Counted from the stretch's first letter, positions 1 to 11,209 are shown. The stretch is DNA of 64,000 nt from Diphasiastrum complanatum (GCA_029204225.1 CM055094.1:14634928-14698927); one strand, 5' to 3'. Notes: generated from the letters alone by a model not told the origin. Numbers and translations: made by a program.

Positions 1-214
1 GAATTTAGCCTCCACTAACTTCAAGAAGATAGGCTCCAATTGAACCCATTTTAAACTAGTAACAGGTACAACAAATGTACTATTCAAGACTTTCCCTATT
101 CACTTTTTCAGAATTTAGCCTCTAGGCTACTCACTTGAATCTCTCTTAACTCAAGAAGCAAGATCTACAATGATCTTAAATGCAAAGGAACATGGGAATC
201 CAATTCTACACAAA
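1..214. other. Left flank of Copia-1, no gene
   Basis: A+T-rich sequence with no supported reading frame. It was continuous with the sequence now starting at 6081 before Copia-1 inserted. Confidence 0.6.
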
Positions 215-219
215 CTATT
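215..219. repeat. Target-site duplication, left copy
   Basis: CTATT directly before the left LTR, repeated at 6081-6085. Five bases is the usual staggered-cut length for copia integrase. Confidence 0.95.
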
Positions 220-872
220 TGTGAAAAACTCAGATCCAAAAGATGCTAAAGTTTCATAAAGATCTTGGCCATGGAAGTTATGCACATCTAGATTGAAAAA
301 ATGATAGAAATTGTGATGTTAAGCATACTAAACATCAACTAAACATCAAAATCTGATCATAAGCTTCCACAAACAGAAACTTGCTGTCCCTGTCCGTACT
401 TCAGAGCCTACAACCTGCATTTCACACGTGTGAAGCCATAGCAACAAAGAAATCACAATTCTAGTGGCTAGAATGCAAGATATGAACAAAAAAGTGAGAG
501 AGAAGAAGATGGATCTTCAAAGAGCATAACATTCATTCAATAGAATGAAAATGAGATGTGTACATACTCGTGGAGATGGCTATTTATAGCAGCCATAGTG
601 CCTCTTGGCCACTTGTCTTATGATAGGCTAAAATTGGGGTCCAATAGGATTCACCCATATACCTAGAAATTTGGTCAAATAGGAATGCACCAAATTATGA
701 GCCAATAGAAGAGCTCCACACTCAACCTCCTCTAATTAATGTGACCTCAAAAGTAGTGTACACATACTTTGGGCCTCTACATACATGTATGAACCTATCT
801 CTAACTTTTATTTGGCCATAGGCCTACAAAATCTCAAGTTAGGAAAATACTACTAGTTGACAATTTTTCACA
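220..872 (-). repeat. Copia-1 3' LTR
   Basis: This LTR lies downstream of the minus-strand polyprotein. It has TG...CA ends with the inverted terminus TGTGAAAA/TTTTCACA. It holds a TATA-like TATAAATAG (580-588, minus strand) and the G-box palindrome at 421-434. Its first bases on the coding strand supply the polyprotein stop codon. Confidence 0.97.
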
Positions 873-3800
873 CTCCCTCTTCAACTAGTTTTAGCATAGA
901 TTTAGAAAGTACACCAAGACTTGTTCTATGCTTGAAAAATAAGTCCTTTCCCAATGCTTTGGTAAAGATATCAGCCACACATTCCTTTGATGGGACATGT
1001 TCAAGCTTGATCTCTTTTGCCAACACTTGTTCTCTCACAAAATGGTAAGCCACCTCGATATGTTTGCTCCTTGCATGGAAAACCGGATTGCTTGCTAGAC
1101 TTTGGGCTGAAAGGTTGTCACAAAAGATGATTGGACTCTCTGAAAAATCCAGCAAATGAAGCTCCATAATCATCCTCTTGATCCACACCATCTCCTTTGT
1201 GCATGATGTCAAAGCTTTGTACTCGGCCTCACTAGAAGAAAGTGATATAGTTGCTTGTTTCTTCGACATCCATGAGATAGCTCCATCACCTATGAAAATA
1301 GCATGTGCATTTATGGATTTTCTATCCATAAGGTCTCCTGCAAAATCTGAATCTGAAAAACCAAATAAGTTAGGTGATGAGCCTCTATAAACAATGCCAA
1401 AATCTTTTGTTCCCGAGATGTATCTCAAGATCCTCTTTCCTAGTTTCCAATGTTCTATGCTAGGATCTTGCATGAATTGGCTTAATTTACCAACACAATA
1501 AGATAAATCAGGTCTTGTGATGGTTAGATATATAAGAGAACCTATTAGCTTCCTATAGAGAGTAATGTCCTCGAAGGATCTTTCATTACCTCTTATAGTT
1601 AGCTTTACATGTGATTCCATAGGTGTATCAATAGGATTTGCATCTACCATATGAAATCTATTGAGAATAGAAATAGCATACTTCTCTTGTGAAATAAAAG
1701 TGATTTGAGAAGTTCTAATTACTTCTATTCCTAAGATATAGCTCAAAAGACCAAGATCATGCACTTCAAATTCCTTTTTTAGTGCTTTCTTGATATCTTC
1801 TATATCTTCCTTGTTCCCTCCACTTAAAATAATGTCATCCACATAAATTAGAAGGATTGTAACATCATTAGCACTAATTCTAAAGTAAAGTGAATGATCA
1901 TACTCACTCATAGTGAAGTTTTGAGAAAGTAGAAAAGAGTTAAGCCTAGCATACCAACTCCTTGGTGCTTGCTTAAGACCATACAAACTTTTTTGTAGAA
2001 AACACACATGATTAGGCTTGCTATGAGAAACATAGCTCTCGGGTTGCTCCATGTAGACTTCCTCTTCAAGATCACCATTCAAGAAAGCATTAGAAATGTC
2101 TAATTGCCAAAGATCCCATCCATAAAGAGTTGCAAGGGAAATGATTACTCTTATGCTCACCATCTTTGCCACGGGTGCAAAGGTTTCCTCATAGTCAATG
2201 CCATGCTCTTGAGCATAACCTTTAGCCACCAACCTTGCCTTCAACTTGTTGATAGATCCATCTTGATTTGTCTTTACCTTGAAGATCCATTTGCATCCAA
2301 TTGCACTTTTGCCCTTTGGAAGCTCCACCAATCTCCATGTGTTGTTCTTCATAAGTGCTTCAAACTCAAGATCCATTGCTTGGATCCATTCCTCTTTTTG
2401 CCTTGCTTCATCTACACATGAAGGTACATCAAAAGAAGTTAGGAAAGCATAGTTGGATCCATCCACCACTTGCTTACCTTTGCCATCATAAGTGAGCCTT
2501 GAGGGTTTCACTTTATGCCTTGGAGTTCTCCTTGGAATTTGACTTGAAGAGGCTTCTTCAACATCCACATCCAATGTGTCATCAACTCCATTGTCATCAA
2601 GCACATTAGTTGCAACAACACCATCATCACTTGAAACAACTTTTGGAATGTTACTTTCATCAAAAATGACATCCCTACTTGTGAACACTTTCTTGATTGA
2701 AGGAACATAAATCCTATATGCTTTGCTTACTTCACTATAACCAACAAAAATGCCCTTTCTTGAAGATGGATCCTCCTTAGTTCTATCATCAAGAGTAATG
2801 TTGAAGTAGCAAATGCATCCAAAAGTTCTTAGAAACTTGACATTAGGCTTCGTACCAAACAAAGCTTCAAAAGGGGTTTTTCCTTCCAATACAACACTTG
2901 GCCATCTATTGCATAGGAAATTTGCACACAACAAAGCATCACTCCAAAAAGGTTTAGGAAGATTAGCATTCAATCTCATTGCCTTTGCACTCTCACACAA
3001 GGTTCTATTCTTCCTCTCGGCCACTCCATTTTGTTGTGGTGTTCTTGGACATGTGTACTCCCTCTTGATCCCATGCTCATCGCAAAAGGCTTTGAATTTG
3101 TTAGAAATGTATTCACCACCATTGTCGCTCCTCAAGCATTTGATTTTGGTTGTAAATTGAGTCTCAATAGCAACTTTGAACTTGACAAACACATCAAACA
3201 CCTCATCCTTGCTCTTTAGTAGATAAACCCAACAAAATCTACTAAAATCATCAATGAAAGTTACATACATCTTAGCACCTCCATTGCTAATTGTAGTAAC
3301 ACCATGAATATCCGAATGCAAGAGAGAAAAAGGCATCTTAGATCTAGATATAGATCTAGTATATGGCAATCTATGTGATTTAGACAAAGCACATTCTTCA
3401 CAAACATGATTCAAGCAAGTAAGAGACTTGGGAAGTCCCCTTACTACCTCCTTTTTGGCTATTACCTCCAAGGCCTTGTAGTTGAGATGTCCCATCCTTT
3501 TATGCCATACCTCTTGAATTGACATTTGTTCATTTGCCATGCATCCAACTTGGTTAGCAACAACACATGCATCAAGCTTGAACAATTTCCCTTGCCTTTT
3601 CCCTTTTGCAATGATACTACACCCCTTTTTGATCAAGCAAGCATCACCATCAAACTCAACTTTGAATCCTTTGTCAAGCATTTGGCTTACACTAAGTAAG
3701 TTCTTGGTAATGGATGGAATGAGCAAAACATCTTTCAATTCTATATTCCTATTTGTAGAAAGTGAAATAGGAATTGTGCCAATCCCCTTGATTGCACACT

Positions 3801-4818
3801 CACCATCATTTGCGGTATAGATTACCTTCCTATCACCATCAAATGCCATTAAAGATGAAAAATACTCTTTATGATATGTCATATGAGAAGTGGCTCCACT
3901 ATCAATCCACCAAGGATCAATGTCTCCATGATTAGCCAACAAGCAAGATGACATAACAAAAGCATCATTTGAAAGAAGCTCATCCCCACCCTCATCAATA
4001 GTTAGATTGGTTTGCTTTTCCCCTTGATCCCTCTTTTTCTTAAAACAATCACTAGCAAAATGCCCTTTGACTCCACAATAGAAACATTTTAGCTTAGATC
4101 TATCCTTCTTTTTGCCAAAAGTAGAGTGCTCACCTTGGTCTTGCCCTTTAGACCAATTGCTTTTACCTTTGCCCTTGAACTTGCCTTTAGAGAACATTGC
4201 CTCCTCTTCTCCTCCTTGAGATGTAGAAGATGCTCCCACTCTTGCTTGCAACCTGAATTCTTCAGCCAACAAGACCTCTTGCAAGTCTCCAACACTTGGT
4301 AAACATTTTTGGATAGCATAACTTTGAACAAGATTAGCATGATCATCCAACAAGCCATTGAGAATCACTTGAACAAGCTCCTCATTATTTATGCCATCAT
4401 TAATGCATGCTAACTCATCATTCAATGCTTTAACTCTCAAAACAAAAGCATGTCCATTCTCACTCTTCTTTTGCATACAAGAAAAGATTTGCCTTCTTAA
4501 AGTCAACACTCTAGAAGTAGACTTGGATTCATAAACCTTCTTCAAGGCTTCCCAAGCTTCACTAGATGATGTGCACTTACCAACCTCTTTGATAAGCTCA
4601 TTTGTCACATTCATCTTGATCATGTGAAGGGCTTTCTTTGCCCTCTTGTCATACCTCAATTGTTCTTGAGGTGCCAAAGGTCTCTCCTCCACACCTACAA
4701 CAATATCCATCAACTCATTCATCTCAAGCAAAGACTCCATCCTTACTTTCCAAGTAGAATAGTTGAGGGAGGTAAGCCTATCATTGCTTTCCAACATGTA
4801 GCCTCCATTTGTAGCCAT
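868..4818 (-). CDS. Copia-1 Gag-Pol polyprotein, intact (1316 aa)
   Basis: Starts at a true ATG (4818-4816) and stays open for 1316 codons, a normal copia length. Domains in order: copia-type Gag (about 10-200); CCHC zinc knuckle CFYCGVKGHFASDC (245-258); aspartic protease with DSG at 306-308; GAG-pre-integrase zinc region with HKRMGH (439-444) and CEEC; integrase core with D503, D565 and E601, the D(35)E spacing; reverse transcriptase with YVDD at 992-995; RNase H with SDSDFAG (~1155-1161) and SSSEAEY (~1194-1200). All catalytic residues I looked for are present. The product should form cytoplasmic virus-like particles that reverse-transcribe the element RNA and integrate the cDNA. The stop TGA (870-868) lies inside the 3' LTR, so the frame overlaps the PPT and LTR terminus. 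No frameshift or internal stop is seen. Confidence 0.97.
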   Translation of the reverse strand: MATNGGYMLESNDRLTSLNYSTWKVRMESLLEMNELMDIVVGVEERPLAPQEQLRYDKRAKKALHMIKMNVTNELIKEVGKCTSSSEAWEALKKVYESKSTSRVLTLRRQIFSCMQKKSENGHAFVLRVKALNDELACINDGINNEELVQVILNGLLDDHANLVQSYAIQKCLPSVGDLQEVLLAEEFRLQARVGASSTSQGGEEEAMFSKGKFKGKGKSNWSKGQDQGEHSTFGKKKDRSKLKCFYCGVKGHFASDCFKKKRDQGEKQTNLTIDEGGDELLSNDAFVMSSCLLANHGDIDPWWIDSGATSHMTYHKEYFSSLMAFDGDRKVIYTANDGECAIKGIGTIPISLSTNRNIELKDVLLIPSITKNLLSVSQMLDKGFKVEFDGDACLIKKGCSIIAKGKRQGKLFKLDACVVANQVGCMANEQMSIQEVWHKRMGHLNYKALEVIAKKEVVRGLPKSLTCLNHVCEECALSKSHRLPYTRSISRSKMPFSLLHSDIHGVTTISNGGAKMYVTFIDDFSRFCWVYLLKSKDEVFDVFVKFKVAIETQFTTKIKCLRSDNGGEYISNKFKAFCDEHGIKREYTCPRTPQQNGVAERKNRTLCESAKAMRLNANLPKPFWSDALLCANFLCNRWPSVVLEGKTPFEALFGTKPNVKFLRTFGCICYFNITLDDRTKEDPSSRKGIFVGYSEVSKAYRIYVPSIKKVFTSRDVIFDESNIPKVVSSDDGVVATNVLDDNGVDDTLDVDVEEASSSQIPRRTPRHKVKPSRLTYDGKGKQVVDGSNYAFLTSFDVPSCVDEARQKEEWIQAMDLEFEALMKNNTWRLVELPKGKSAIGCKWIFKVKTNQDGSINKLKARLVAKGYAQEHGIDYEETFAPVAKMVSIRVIISLATLYGWDLWQLDISNAFLNGDLEEEVYMEQPESYVSHSKPNHVCFLQKSLYGLKQAPRSWYARLNSFLLSQNFTMSEYDHSLYFRISANDVTILLIYVDDIILSGGNKEDIEDIKKALKKEFEVHDLGLLSYILGIEVIRTSQITFISQEKYAISILNRFHMVDANPIDTPMESHVKLTIRGNERSFEDITLYRKLIGSLIYLTITRPDLSYCVGKLSQFMQDPSIEHWKLGKRILRYISGTKDFGIVYRGSSPNLFGFSDSDFAGDLMDRKSINAHAIFIGDGAISWMSKKQATISLSSSEAEYKALTSCTKEMVWIKRMIMELHLLDFSESPIIFCDNLSAQSLASNPVFHARSKHIEVAYHFVREQVLAKEIKLEHVPSKECVADIFTKALGKDLFFKHRTSLGVLSKSMLKLVEEGV
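873..882 (-). other. Polypurine tract of Copia-1
   Basis: The minus strand reads GAAGAGGGAG touching the 3' LTR. It primes plus-strand DNA synthesis. The tract also encodes the polyprotein's last Glu-Glu-Gly codons. Copia-3 has an identical tract at 23058-23067. Confidence 0.92.
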
Positions 4819-5415
4819 GTTGCAATGATTGATCTCTGATCTTTGACCTGTTCCAATGCACTAAGCACTCTCTTGAATCAACAAATGAAACACAAGAAGA
4901 AATCACAAAGATTTGGAACCTAAAACCTTACTTTTTCTCTCTTTTCCTCACTTTTTCCTTAATTTTAGCCACTAGTTTTATGATTTCTTGATCAAACCAA
5001 GACCAAACCTCAATATACTTGCTTTTCCCTCACTCCTAAGATTGAAATACACTCTTGAATCATTCAGCAAACTGAAAATCAGAGGGTTACATCAATTTTG
5101 AAGTTTTTGACATGAAGAAGCAAGAAATTGAATCAAAAAACTATATGCTAGAATGGAAAACTAATAGGATCTTGTTGGATCTTGCATCTCCCTCTTTCCA
5201 AAACAATTTTTGTCTCCTTATTCTGATAAGTACAGAGGGAATTCGCCCTACTTCAATTGAAATGCATACAAATGATGTTTTGATCACAAAGATCCAATTT
5301 CTACACATAAATCAACAAGATTTTTAGCTAGAAACTTGATTGGAATGCTACAAAAGCAAACTCGCCCACAAATCTCTTCTAAATCTGGCAAAACCTGCAC
5401 ATTTGGCCGCCTAAT
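4819..5415 (-). other. Copia-1 leader between PBS and gag
   Basis: About 600 bp of untranslated leader with no conserved frame. It probably carries packaging signals, which cannot be recognised by eye. Confidence 0.6.
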
Positions 5416-5427
5416 GCTCTGATACCA
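5416..5427 (-). other. Primer-binding site, initiator-Met tRNA
   Basis: The minus strand reads TGGTATCAGAGC directly next to the 5' LTR. This is the standard plant copia PBS, complementary to the 3' end of initiator tRNA-Met. Confidence 0.95.
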
Positions 5428-5628
5428 TGTGAAAAACTCAGATCCAAAAGATGCTAAAGTTTCATAAAGATCTTGGCCATGGAAGTTATGCACATCTAGA
5501 TTGAAAAAATGATAGAAATTGTGATGTTAAGCATACTAAACATCAACTAAACATCAAAATCTGATCATAAGCTTCCACAAACAGAAACTTGCTGTCCCTG
5601 TCCGTACTTCAGAGCCTACAACCTGCAT

Positions 5629-5642
5629 TTCACACGTGTGAA
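5629..5642. promoter_or_regulatory. G-box palindrome in Copia-1 LTR
   Basis: TTCACACGTGTGAA is a perfect 14-bp palindrome around CACGTG, the core bound by plant bZIP and bHLH factors (ABRE/G-box). It is also at 421-434, and a longer form occurs in the Copia-3 LTRs. It lies upstream of the TATA box in the transcribed direction's U3 region, or close to it. A regulatory function is inferred. Confidence 0.6.
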
Positions 5643-5787
5643 GCCATAGCAACAAAGAAATCACAATTCTAGTGGCTAGAATGCAAGATATGAACAAAAA
5701 AGTGAGAGAGAAGAAGATGGATCTTCAAAGAGCATAACATTCATTCAATAGAATGAAAATGAGATGTGTACATACTCGTGGAGATGG

Positions 5788-5796
5788 CTATTTATA
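5788..5796 (-). promoter_or_regulatory. TATA box of Copia-1 LTR
   Basis: TATAAATAG on the minus strand, flanked by short complementary GGCT/AGCC arms. It sits mid-LTR, as expected for the U3/R boundary. The other LTR has the same box at 580-588. Confidence 0.75.
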
Positions 5797-6080
5797 GCAG
5801 CCATAGTGCCTCTTGGCCACTTGTCTTATGATAGGCTAAAATTGGGGTCCAATAGGATTCACCCATATACCTAGAAATTTGGTCAAATAGGAATGCACCA
5901 AATTATGAGCCAATAGAAGAGCTCCACACTCGACCTCCTCTAATTAATGTGACCTCAAAAGTAGTGTACACATACTTTGGGCCTCTACATACATGTATGA
6001 ACCTATCTCTAACTTTTATTTGGCCATAGGCCTACAAAATCTCAAGTTAGGAAAATACTACTAGTTGACAATTTTTCACA

Positions 6081-6085
6081 CTATT
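6081..6085. repeat. Target-site duplication, right copy
   Basis: CTATT directly after the right LTR, identical to 215-219. Confidence 0.95.
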
Positions 6086-7829
6086 CAATTGAAAAAACTC
6101 GGATTTGACTCTTGGAAATGCCAATGCCTTCCTATGGTGTTTAGAATGGATTTTAGTCTCTCTCTTGAACTAAAAACATAAGCTTCAAAACTCACTCTCA
6201 ATGATTTGGAGGTTTAACAAACATCTAACACCATTCCACATCAAATCTACAATGAGATCAATGAATTTCAACAAAGCAAATCACTAGTTTCACTCTTCAC
6301 AAATTGTTTGAAGTACAAATACTGAAAAATCACTAAGATATGGTGAGAGTACAACTCCAGTAGCCTATCAGACATGTGAGAAGTACACTTGAACTTTACA
6401 CACTAATTTGAACTTCAAATCCTCAAGTAAATTATTGGTTTAGGTCGCCCTCCTTGAAAGTGATTCTAGCACCAATGCTTTTAGCAAAATGAAGAGATTT
6501 GGATCATCATCAAAGTTAAATTTGATGATGATCATGTCAAAGTTTAGAGTTAATGACTCATTTTGATCCACAAATGATTAATAAGAGTGATTGGTAGCTT
6601 GGGATCTTGATCTATATCAAGGCTAGCATCCAATTCTAGCTTCTACTTGACAATTTCTATTGATCCAAGCAAGAACAATAAAAAAAGATGATCCAAAGCC
6701 TTCACACATGTGAAGTACAACAGGTGTCCGAATATCCAACTTTCAATTTTGTCGTAGATTGACAATCGTGCATGTGGAGCCAACTCTTGGTCATGAAATA
6801 TTCATGATGCAAAAATTTGGTCTGTGGACATGGCAACTTTGTTGGCCAACATTGCTCCCCAAGATAGAAGCTGGCTAGAGACCGAGTTCACGCTTGAGAG
6901 GAAGACACATCACAAGCCATGGTACACTCTACCAATGGCAGCTTTGTCCTAGCTAGTTTTCAAGGTATGCAAATTTTGAGATTGTTGGTTTTTTTAGTGC
7001 CAGATATTTTTGCTACATGGGAAAGCATGACTGTTGTTGATCACATTTCATTGTAGGATGAATTTACAAAAGCACTACACCAAACTATATTGACGATTGA
7101 TAAATCCTCTGACAAGTATGAATTGTAGTACCAAGTTTTAGTCAAGGTATGTAATATCATACTGCTATGAACTCCCAATTGTGTGCATGCAAGGTGTGAG
7201 TTTTTTCAAATAATATTCAATTTGTCCTGAGACATGAAGGGACTTGTGGTGACAGAGGATAAATTACAAAGTTTGTCTACATCGAGTGTTGGGCCAGCCA
7301 AGTTGGCTTCTCTTGAAACTCTCCCATTGTCATAAGCTGCATTTTGTTTTCGATCATTGTCTACCAAGTACTAAATTGGGTTGTCATGTTTGTAGGAAGA
7401 AATAGATACTTTGTACCCTTGCGAGTGACAAAAAAATGAGATATTCTTGGGGCATGCCCTCGGATAACTAGAGATTATGTCTAAAGTGTGAAGTTTTTAG
7501 CATGTGTGAACTTCACAACACAACTTACAGGATCTTACTGAGGTGTTGTGATTGCACAAGATTGATCAAAGAACAGTATGCTTGAAAAATCTAAGGCAAG
7601 AGCACAATGGCATACATCTGATGAAAAAATTTAACTCTTCACTATGAGAAATGAATGTCAAAAATAATTCTAAGTGTTCAGTATGGGAGGTTGCTCTCGG
7701 GTAGAGAGAGAAAATGAAGCATGAATAACTCGGGTAGAGAGTGAATGAGTCCAAAACACCAAAATCTCAATATTCACAATATGGCAAAACATGCCTAACT
7801 TTTCCTACATGAGAGAGACTCGAATTCCT
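6086..7829. other. No gene recognised
   Basis: About 1.7 kb of A+T-rich sequence. Only short chance ORFs occur, for example 7566-7754 minus. No retroelement motif, RNA gene or repeat array was seen. Confidence 0.55.
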
Positions 7830-7904
7830 ACAATGGAGTTGCATGGAAAGTCCACTTAACTAAACTAATTTACCTACCAGAGATCCACATGTATAACTGC
7901 AAGT

Positions 7905-8005
7905 ATGTATGTTGCATGTACTGCATGTCAACTCATAAAACTGCCTAGACATGTGTAGATCACTGAAACTACTTTGCATGTTGCATGCACTGACTGCATG
8001 TGGCT
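7905..8005. repeat. Inverted repeat, left arm
   Basis: About 100 bp (core TGCATGTACTGCATGTCAAC onwards) that reappears in reverse complement at 11210-11320 with a few substitutions. The two arms flank the Copia-2 coding remnant. Confidence 0.75.
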
Positions 8006-8060
8006 TGCATGCATATAGTATGACTTTGCATGTTATCTAAACTACTGCATGTCATCAAAA
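7910..8060. promoter_or_regulatory. Cluster of TGCATG / CATGCA words
   Basis: Roughly eight or nine TGCATG words occur in about 150 bp. TGCATG/CATGCA is the RY element bound by plant B3 factors of the ABI3/FUS3/LEC2 group. Only the clustering is observed; a regulatory role is inferred from the word. Confidence 0.35.
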
Positions 8061-8224
8061 TAGAACCTATCTAACTCAAATTCGAGCTACAGCAGAAGGA
8101 TATGTGTCCAATTCACACTCCTTTTATGTACAACATGAAATTTAGTGGAAATCACCATGGACATGGCCCCAAACTCGTGATAGGAAGATAATATTTTAAT
8201 AATCTTCATACTCCTCCTTAAAAT

Positions 8225-10506
8225 TTATGCTCCTATCAACATAGATTTCGAAATTAGGCCAAGGTTTGACCTCATCTTCATAAAGACATTCTTGAGTAGA
8301 GGTTTGGTGAGAAGATCTGCAACACAATCTAAAGATGAAACATGTTCCAACGAGATCTCTCTCCCAATGACTTTTTCTCTTAGAAAATGATGAGCCACTT
8401 CAATATGCTTGCTCCTTGCATGAAAGACTGGATTATTTGCAAGAGCCTGAGTAGAAATGTTATCATTCTTGATAATTGGAAGACCTTCATCTGCATAACA
8501 CTTTAGCTCCAAAAGTAGCCTTTTGATCCATAAAACCTCCTTAGTTGTGGTTGTAAGAGATTTGTATTCAGCTTCATAGAATGATAAAGAAATAGTTGCC
8601 TGCTTCTTTGATAGCCAAGAAACCAAGTTCCCTCCAAGAAATATAGTGTAAGCACTTGTGGATTTCATGTCCAATTGTCTCCTGCAAAATCTGAATCTGA
8701 AAAAGCAATCAAAGTCAGGTCTTCTCCTTCATAGAATAATCCATAATCCAAGGTAGAAGATATATACCTCAAAACTCTTTTAGCCAACTTCCAATGATAT
8801 AACTTTGGATCCTGCATGTGTTGACTTAGCTTATGAACACAAAAGCTTAGATCAGGCCTAGTCACTTTTAATCAAATAAGTGAGCCAATAAGACTCCTAT
8901 AAAGAGTGATGTCCTCAAAGGATTTTTCATCATCTTTCATAGGAACTTTTACAGTGTGCTCCATAAGTGTATCTATGCCTTTACAGTTCTCCATATGGAA
9001 TTTCCTGAGCATAGAAAGTGCATATCTACTTTGGCTTATAAATGCATGACCTTTCCAAAAATCTATTTCAAGGCCTAGAATATAGTGGAGAACTTCTAAG
9101 TCTTGCATCTTAAACTCAGTACCAAGTGCATGCTTAGTTTCTTCAACTAACTTCTCATTGTTTCCACAAAGAATGCTATCATCTACATAGATGAGAAGTA
9201 TAATTACAAAGTTATCTACAAACTTATAATACAGAGAAGGGTCATATTCACTTAGACAAAATCCGCATGATATGAGATAGGAGTTCAGCCTTGCATACCA
9301 AGACCTTGGTGCCTGTTTCAGTCCATACAGACTTTTGAACAAAAGACAAACTTTTGATTCATCACCTTCTTTCACAAAACCTGGAGGTTGCTCCATGTAA
9401 ATCTCCTCCTCAAGGTAACCATTGAGAAATGCATTAGAAACATCAAGCTGGAACAAACTCCATTTGTAAAAACATGCAAGAGAGATGAGTATTCGAATTG
9501 TTACCATCTTTGCAACTGGTGCAAAGGTGTCTTCATAGTCAAGACCTTTGATCTATGAGTAGCCTTTGGCACAAAAACTTGCTTTATACTTATTGATAGA
9601 TCCATCATGATTATACTTGATTCTGAATATCCACTTACATCCAATCACATGCATGTTGTTTGGTGGATTCACAAGCTCCCATGTGTTGTTTGACATCAAG
9701 GCTTCAAACTCTTGGGTCATAGCTTCAACCCACTCTTTGGATTGAAGTGCTTCTTGAACATCCTTAGGCTCTTCATTTGATATAAAAAGTGCATGATAGG
9801 AGGTTTCACCTTCCACTTGCCTTCCTTCAGCATCATATGTGAGCCTACTTGGCTCAGATCTTGCTCGTGTAGATCTTCTTGGTGTGGTAGCTTGAATTTG
9901 CTCCTCCTCAAGCCTCGCCTCTTCTTGAACAGCATCAAGATTGATGATTGATCTTGCATGAGACTCATTGACCTGTGCATCATCCAAGTTGAACTTCTGA
10001 TCTTCATGGAAGATCACATCTCTACTAACAACATTCTTGTCAGTAGAGGGTAAATAAACTTTGTATGCCTTTTTGGTAGATGCATATCCTACAAAAATTC
10101 CTCTTACAACACTAGGATCTTCCTTCTTCCTAGTTTCTAGAGGCACATGCACAAAGCATACACAGCCAAAAATCCTAAGATGATCTACCTTAGGCTTTTT
10201 CTTATACAACATCTCAGATGGTGTCTTTCCTCCTATTGCAAGGTTTGAAAGTCTATTACAAAGATAGTTGCACATGCAACTGCCTCTCCCCAAATTCTTT
10301 AGGCAGAGAAGCTTCTAGTCTAATGGCTTTTGCAAATTCACACAAGTTCCATTTTTTCTCTCATCAACTCCATTTTGCTGAGGAGTATATGAACAAGAAA
10401 ACTCTCTTTGAATACCCTCTCTCTTACAAAACTCTTTAAATTTATTGGAAGTGTATTCTCCTCCACTATCACTTCTCAAAGCTTTCAACTTAAAAGGAAA
10501 CTGCAA
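8225..10506 (-). pseudogene. Copia-2 pol remnant (integrase to RNase H)
   Basis: A 5'-truncated copia polyprotein on the minus strand. In coding order: integrase core 10506-10315 (RSDSGGEY, TPQQNG, and DERKN where the final catalytic Glu lies); integrase C-terminus and RT N-terminus 10293-9553 (GCKWIFRIKYN); RT 9507-8872 with intact YVDD in LLIYVDDSILCG; RNase H 8865-8225 (SDSDFAGD, HARSKHIEVAHHF). It is broken by an in-frame TAG near 9553, where related elements read GYAQ, and by small frameshifts near 10300, 8868 and 8670. Gag, protease and the 5' LTR are missing. It differs throughout from Copia-1, so it is another copia family or an old copy. Confidence 0.92.
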
Positions 10507-10509
10507 ATT

Positions 10510-11209
10510 TTAGCCACAATGTTCTCAAGGTGGCACATACTAGTTCACAAACCACATTATGATATCTCAGTCAAGAACTATAAGAGCTATAGACATGAAC
10601 ACTTTGATAAGAAATAAATCTTATATACACAAACAATACACTCAAAACATGCCTACATTTCATGGTATTGGAGGGTGGATTTTCATTGATCGTGTGCTAA
10701 TGCCATCTTTCTTAATTGATCATGTGCTAATGGTAACTTCAAAGAAGAAACTTGAGAAAAGATAGGTGTAATTGCAAACAAGGCAACTAGTCAATTTTCA
10801 TCAATCAAATGTGTGCCATAGCTGTCAGAGAAAAAACCTGCCATCACATCTTTTGAGGAGGTGTGCTAATACTAAGCAAATGGTGGTATTGCAGATAGAA
10901 GATATTGCATATGGTATTTGTTATAGTGGAAGTTGACAATTTTTACTTGTATGTTCTAGTGGTGAAATTTGATAGTTGAAAAAACTCGCTTCGAACACAA
11001 AATAGCTCACCCAAAAAAGCTCGCCAAAAAATCGCACTCGGGATTTTTGAACTTTGTTCAATATGGACCAAAACTGTGAAAATTGATTTCAACATTCTGC
11101 AATGAAAGATCCTTCATGGACATCATTTTCTATTGGAGTCTCAAACGTTCCTTGTTTGTAGCTGGATTTTTTAGACACTTCTAAAACTATTCATTCATCT
11201 AGAAAAGAG
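10510..11209. other. No gene recognised
   Basis: Sequence beyond the truncated integrase of Copia-2, A+T-rich. The overlapping short ORFs (10408-10765) carry no motif. Confidence 0.5.

Larger units (their letters stand above)
220..6080 (-). mobile_element. Copia-1: complete, young Ty1/copia LTR retrotransposon
   Basis: Seen directly: two 653-bp direct repeats (220-872 and 5428-6080), both starting TGTGAAAAACT and ending TTTTTCACA, flanked by the same 5 bases CTATT at 215-219 and 6081-6085. On the minus strand the order is LTR, an initiator-Met tRNA primer site touching the LTR, a ~600-bp leader, one open Gag-Pol frame, a polypurine tract touching the second LTR, and LTR. Every part needed for autonomous copying is present. 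I found one base difference between the LTRs (724 A against 5932 G), so insertion was recent. Integrase upstream of reverse transcriptase puts it in Ty1/copia; a Tork/Tnt1-like lineage is plausible but unproven. Confidence 0.97.
5428..6080 (-). repeat. Copia-1 5' LTR (promoter LTR)
   Basis: Same length as the left LTR, with a constant offset of 5208 bases, so no length-changing indel separates them. The only difference noticed is in the context CTCGACCTCC here against CTCAACCTCC on the left. The primer-binding site abuts its inner end. It should drive transcription towards lower coordinates. Confidence 0.97.
7830..8208 (-). repeat. Probable Copia-2 3' LTR remnant
   Basis: The minus-strand polyprotein remnant ends at 8225, followed on that strand by a purine tract TAAGGAGGAG (8220-8211) and a TG at 8208, the expected order of pol, PPT and LTR. 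The left limit is unknown because no second direct copy is present. The segment contains the RY-word cluster and one arm of the inverted repeat. Confidence 0.45.

Noticed and set aside
7566..7754. 62-aa minus-strand ORF as a host gene
   Set aside because: Short, no motif, low-complexity neighbours, no conserved context.
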